A DNA stretch of 64,000 bases, from contig NZ_CP147505.1 in the NCBI RefSeq assembly GCF_037201915.1, positions 1,922,001 to 1,986,000 of the forward strand. Reading direction: 5' to 3'. Below are positions 61,400 through 64,000 of the stretch, piece by piece. This DNA comes from Haloplanus sp. CK5-1 (GTDB lineage: Archaea > Halobacteriota > Halobacteria > Halobacteriales > Haloferacaceae). Both the position numbers and the translations under genes were made by a program. The notes beneath the pieces are model-generated. The model was not told the DNA's origin, did no database searches, and saw only the letters and a list, made by a program, of their open reading frames with translations. Each line of letters starts with the position of its first letter. Within the stretch, counting starts at the first letter, position 1.

Positions 61400-64000
61400 T
61401 CAGCACTCCGACCAGCCACACGACTCGCAGGTCTTGCAGCCCTCGGTGTAGTTGAGGTTCATCCCGCCACACTCGGGGCACTCGGGGCTCTCGCCGGCTG
61501 CGAGGAGGTCCGCCGTATCGTCGTCGACACCGGACGCGGCGGTCGCCCCGCCGTCGGCTTCCGGTTCGGGCTCCTCGTCCATCGCCCGCGCTTCGGCCTT
61601 CTCCAGTTCCGAGAGGTTCTGCTGTTTGGGATAGGGGCGGTCGATCTCGTCGTCGAGGTAGCGCCGCATCGCCGTGCCGATGGCGTCCGGGATGGAGTTG
61701 ATCTGTTCGCCCTTGTCCCACGCGACCTTCGGCGAGCGGATACCCTGCAGTTCGGAGGCGATCTCGCGGGGGTCGACGCCCGACCGGAGCGCCGTCGAGA
61801 TGGTCTTCGCCAGCGCCTCGGTGAAGGAGGCGGTGAAGCCCCCGGAGTTGCCGATGTTGGCGAACAGTTCGAACGGCCGTCCGGCGTCGTCCTCGTTGAT
61901 GTTGACGTACAGTTTCCCGTAGCCGGTGTCGATGCGCTGGGTGACGCCGTGGAGTACGTCCGGCCGCGGGCGCTTGGTGCCGAGTTCCGGTTCGCGTTCG
62001 CCGTCGGCGGCCGCGAGCAGCTCCTCCAACTGCGCGTCGAGGACGGCTTGGACGTCCTCGTTCTCGAGGAAGCCCTCGACGCCGCCGAACACCTCCTCGA
62101 TCTGTTCGACGAGTGCTTCGGCGGCCTCGCTCTCGTCGGCGAACTCGGTGTTTTTCGCGCGGGTCGTCAGCACCTGCTTCGAGCGCGTGCCGTCGCGGTA
62201 GACGGTGACGCCCTTCCCGCCGTGCTCGTAGATGTAGCGGTACACCTCGTCCATGTCCTCGATGGACGCCGAGTTGGGGAAGTTGCAGGTCTTCGAGATG
62301 GCTGAGTCGACACCCTGCTGACACGCACACTGGACGGCGGCGTGTTGCTTCCCGGAGAGGTCGCCGGTGACCACGAACAGTTCGCCGATGGCGTTCGGCA
62401 CCGTCTCCAGTCCCTCGACGCCGTCGAACGCGTTTGCGGCCATCTGCTCTTGGGCCTCCGCTTTCACCGCGTCGATGTCGAGGTCGTTGGCCTCCAGCGT
62501 CCGCAGGAAGTAGTCGTCGAACTCGACGAGCATCTCGTCGCCCTGCACGTCGTCGGAGACGTTCTTGTAGTAGGCGACGTTGTAGATGGGCTCACAGCCG
62601 CCGGTCGTGTTGCCGACCATCGAGGTGGTGCCGGTCGGCGCGATGGTCGTCGTGTTGTGGTTGCGGATCGGGTAGCCGTCGGCCCACTCGTCGGCGTCCT
62701 CGCCGGTGTGGTGTTCGAACCACTCGCGATACCTCGTGGGGTCGGCGTACTTCGAGTCGTCCCAGTCGGCGAAGGAGCCACGGTCGGCGGCGAGTTCGTG
62801 GGACGCCCGCTTCGAGCCGTGGTTGATGTGGGTCATCAACTGGCGGGCGACCTCGTTGCCCGTGTCGCTCCCGTAGCGGATGCCGAGTTGGACGTACAGT
62901 TGGGCGAGTCCCATGACGCCCAGGCCGATCTTGCGCATCTCGCGGACCTTCTGCTCGATCTCGTCGACCGGGAAGTCCGACATGGTGACGACGTTCTCGA
63001 GGAAGCGAGTGCCGTACTCGATGCGGTGGTCGAACTCGTCCCAGTCGATCGCCGCCTCCAAGAACGCCTCGACCGCCGCTTCGGTCGTGTCGTACTCGTC
63101 CTCGTGGTGCTCGGCCCACACCCGCCAGTCCGGCGCGCCGGTGTCGGCGAGCGTCGAGAGGTTGATGTGTCCGAGGTTGCAGGCCTCGTACTCCTCCAAC
63201 GGCTGTTCGCCGCATGGATTTGTTGCAAGAATCCTATGACTTGGATTTTCTTCTATATCGAACGAATGCTTTTTGTTCACCCGTTCGAGGTAGATGACGC
63301 CGGGTTCGCCGTTCTCGTGGGCTCCCTCGACGATGTCCTCCCAGATCACCTCGGCCGGCATCGACAGTTCCTCGCCGACCTCGACGTACTCGCCGAGGCC
63401 GAACATATCGTACAGTTCCTTCGTCTCCGGGGTGGCGACGTGGGCTTCGCCGGTCCGGGGATTGGTGAAGGTGAACTCCTCGCCCGCCTGCAGCGCTTTC
63501 ATGAAGGCGTCCGTGATGCCGACGGAGATGTTGAAGTTGGAGAGGTGACCCTCGACGGCGTTGCGGAGGTGTTTGGGAACCTTCCCCTCGTCGTCGATGA
63601 GTTCACGGGCCTCCTCCAAGGCGTCCGCAAAGGAGTTGTGCGTGAAGTCGTCGGGGTCGTTGAGTCGGAGCGTGTGAGCCAGCGAGACGTCCTTGTTCTT
63701 GGCGTGGATGAACTGGATGACGTCGGGGTGGGAGATGCGCATGACGCCCATCTGTGCGCCCCGACGCGCGCCCCCCTGCGCGATGGTCTCGCACATCTGG
63801 TCGAAGGTGCGCATGAACGTGATCGGTCCCGACGCGATGCCGCCGGTCGAGCCGACGGGGTCGCCGTAGGGGCGGAGCCGCCAGAACGCGTAGCCCATGC
63901 CGCCGCCGGACTGGAACACCTGTGCGGCCTCCTTGGCCGTCTGGTGGATGTCGTCGATGTCGTCCTCGGGCGAGTCGACGAAACACGCCGAGAGTTGCTG
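61400..64000 (-). CDS. nrdJ: Adenosylcobalamin-dependent (class II) ribonucleotide reductase, N-terminus beyond window
   Basis: About 866 residues are visible, and the frame is open to base 64000. Features: SACFVDSPED near the edge (first redox Cys), VFQSGGGMGYAFWRLRPYGD, LATNPCGEQPLEEYEACNLG (active-site Cys and Glu), NHNTTTIAPTGTTSMVGNTT (the substrate-binding P-T-G-T loop) and a C-terminal zinc-ribbon tail CPECGGMNLNYTEGCKTCES with CGWSEC. The class II enzyme reduces ribonucleotides using vitamin B12. It starts outside the window. A sharply AT-rich island (63214-63280) lies immediately on the N-terminal side of the NPCGE cysteine codon. Confidence 0.93.
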   Translation of the reverse strand, partial: QQLSACFVDSPEDDIDDIHQTAKEAAQVFQSGGGMGYAFWRLRPYGDPVGSTGGIASGPITFMRTFDQMCETIAQGGARRGAQMGVMRISHPDVIQFIHAKNKDVSLAHTLRLNDPDDFTHNSFADALEEARELIDDEGKVPKHLRNAVEGHLSNFNISVGITDAFMKALQAGEEFTFTNPRTGEAHVATPETKELYDMFGLGEYVEVGEELSMPAEVIWEDIVEGAHENGEPGVIYLERVNKKHSFDIEENPSHRILATNPCGEQPLEEYEACNLGHINLSTLADTGAPDWRVWAEHHEDEYDTTEAAVEAFLEAAIDWDEFDHRIEYGTRFLENVVTMSDFPVDEIEQKVREMRKIGLGVMGLAQLYVQLGIRYGSDTGNEVARQLMTHINHGSKRASHELAADRGSFADWDDSKYADPTRYREWFEHHTGEDADEWADGYPIRNHNTTTIAPTGTTSMVGNTTGGCEPIYNVAYYKNVSDDVQGDEMLVEFDDYFLRTLEANDLDIDAVKAEAQEQMAANAFDGVEGLETVPNAIGELFVVTGDLSGKQHAAVQCACQQGVDSAISKTCNFPNSASIEDMDEVYRYIYEHGGKGVTVYRDGTRSKQVLTTRAKNTEFADESEAAEALVEQIEEVFGGVEGFLENEDVQAVLDAQLEELLAAADGEREPELGTKRPRPDVLHGVTQRIDTGYGKLYVNINEDDAGRPFELFANIGNSGGFTASFTEALAKTISTALRSGVDPREIASELQGIRSPKVAWDKGEQINSIPDAIGTAMRRYLDDEIDRPYPKQQNLSELEKAEARAMDEEPEPEADGGATAASGVDDDTADLLAAGESPECPECGGMNLNYTEGCKTCESCGWSEC
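63214..63280. other. AT-rich island inside nrdJ next to the active-site Cys codon
   Basis: By hand count this 67-bp stretch is about one-third G+C, while the surrounding coding sequence is strongly G+C-rich. Its codons (ATA, AGT, AGG, AAT, CTT, ACA) are rare in the rest of the gene. It encodes VNKKHSFDIEENPSHRILAT and NP, and ends at the TGC codon of NPCGE. The protein sequence is uninterrupted. Confidence 0.85.

Overview
This is a high-G+C haloarchaeal chromosome segment (Halobacteriales in the broad sense). The evidence is the very acidic proteome, the intron-containing elongator tRNA-Met, the bacterioruberin cluster crtD-lyeJ-cruF with crtB and its small zinc-finger neighbour, HMG-CoA synthase, the RFC large subunit with a C-terminal PIP box, archaeal type IV pilins, a PGF-CTERM surface protein and haloarchaeal IS elements. 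I cannot name the genus from sequence alone. The first gene enters from the left edge and nrdJ leaves through the right edge.

Layout. (1) 1-11.9 kb is an accessory region. It holds two tandem low-molecular-weight phosphatase-like genes, a small membrane protein with a winged-helix regulator, and a compact minus-strand operon (acidic repeat protein, ApbE flavin transferase, calcium-type repeat protein, diheme b cytochrome). A lower-G+C gene with a nuclease-like motif follows. Then comes a mobile-element field: an intact ISH3-type element with 5-bp target duplication, an IS701-like element disabled by one frameshift, an 88-bp palindromic MITE-like element, a second diheme b-type membrane protein, and a multiply frameshifted IS4-type transposase. 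(2) 12-25 kb is core-like: coiled-coil protein, CBS, VOC dioxygenase-like, MscS plus partner, NYN, TatD-like, DUF2150, pilin-like surface proteins, HMG-CoA synthase, XRE regulator. (3) 25-29 kb carries CRY-DASH photolyase followed by a [2Fe-2S] ferredoxin gene split cleanly by an IS1341-type tnpB element. (4) 29-39 kb has a cytidylate-kinase paralogue, EamA, CBS, a second MscS, RNase H, malic enzyme-PTA fusion, CtaA, alcohol dehydrogenase and rfcB. (5) 39-41.7 kb has a vapBC module lying between two copies of the rfcB promoter/start region, a lipoprotein and tRNA-Met. (6) 41.8-55 kb is tightly packed housekeeping and membrane genes, including gpmI, an ATP-grasp/retropepsin fusion, CNNM, AlkA-like glycosylase, a TIGR00300 protein, ZIP and SDR. 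(7) 55-64 kb contains a CoA-disulfide-reductase-like flavoprotein, the C50 carotenoid genes and vitamin B12-dependent ribonucleotide reductase.

The most promising unusual items are the ApbE/diheme-cytochrome/acidic-repeat operon with its second cytochrome across the IS field, the vapBC insertion footprint upstream of rfcB, the sharply AT-rich island ending at the nrdJ active-site cysteine codon (a possible scar of a lost intein), and the reversible-looking tnpB interruption of the ferredoxin gene. Many convergent genes interlock their stop codons by exactly 4 bp, leaving no room for separate terminators.
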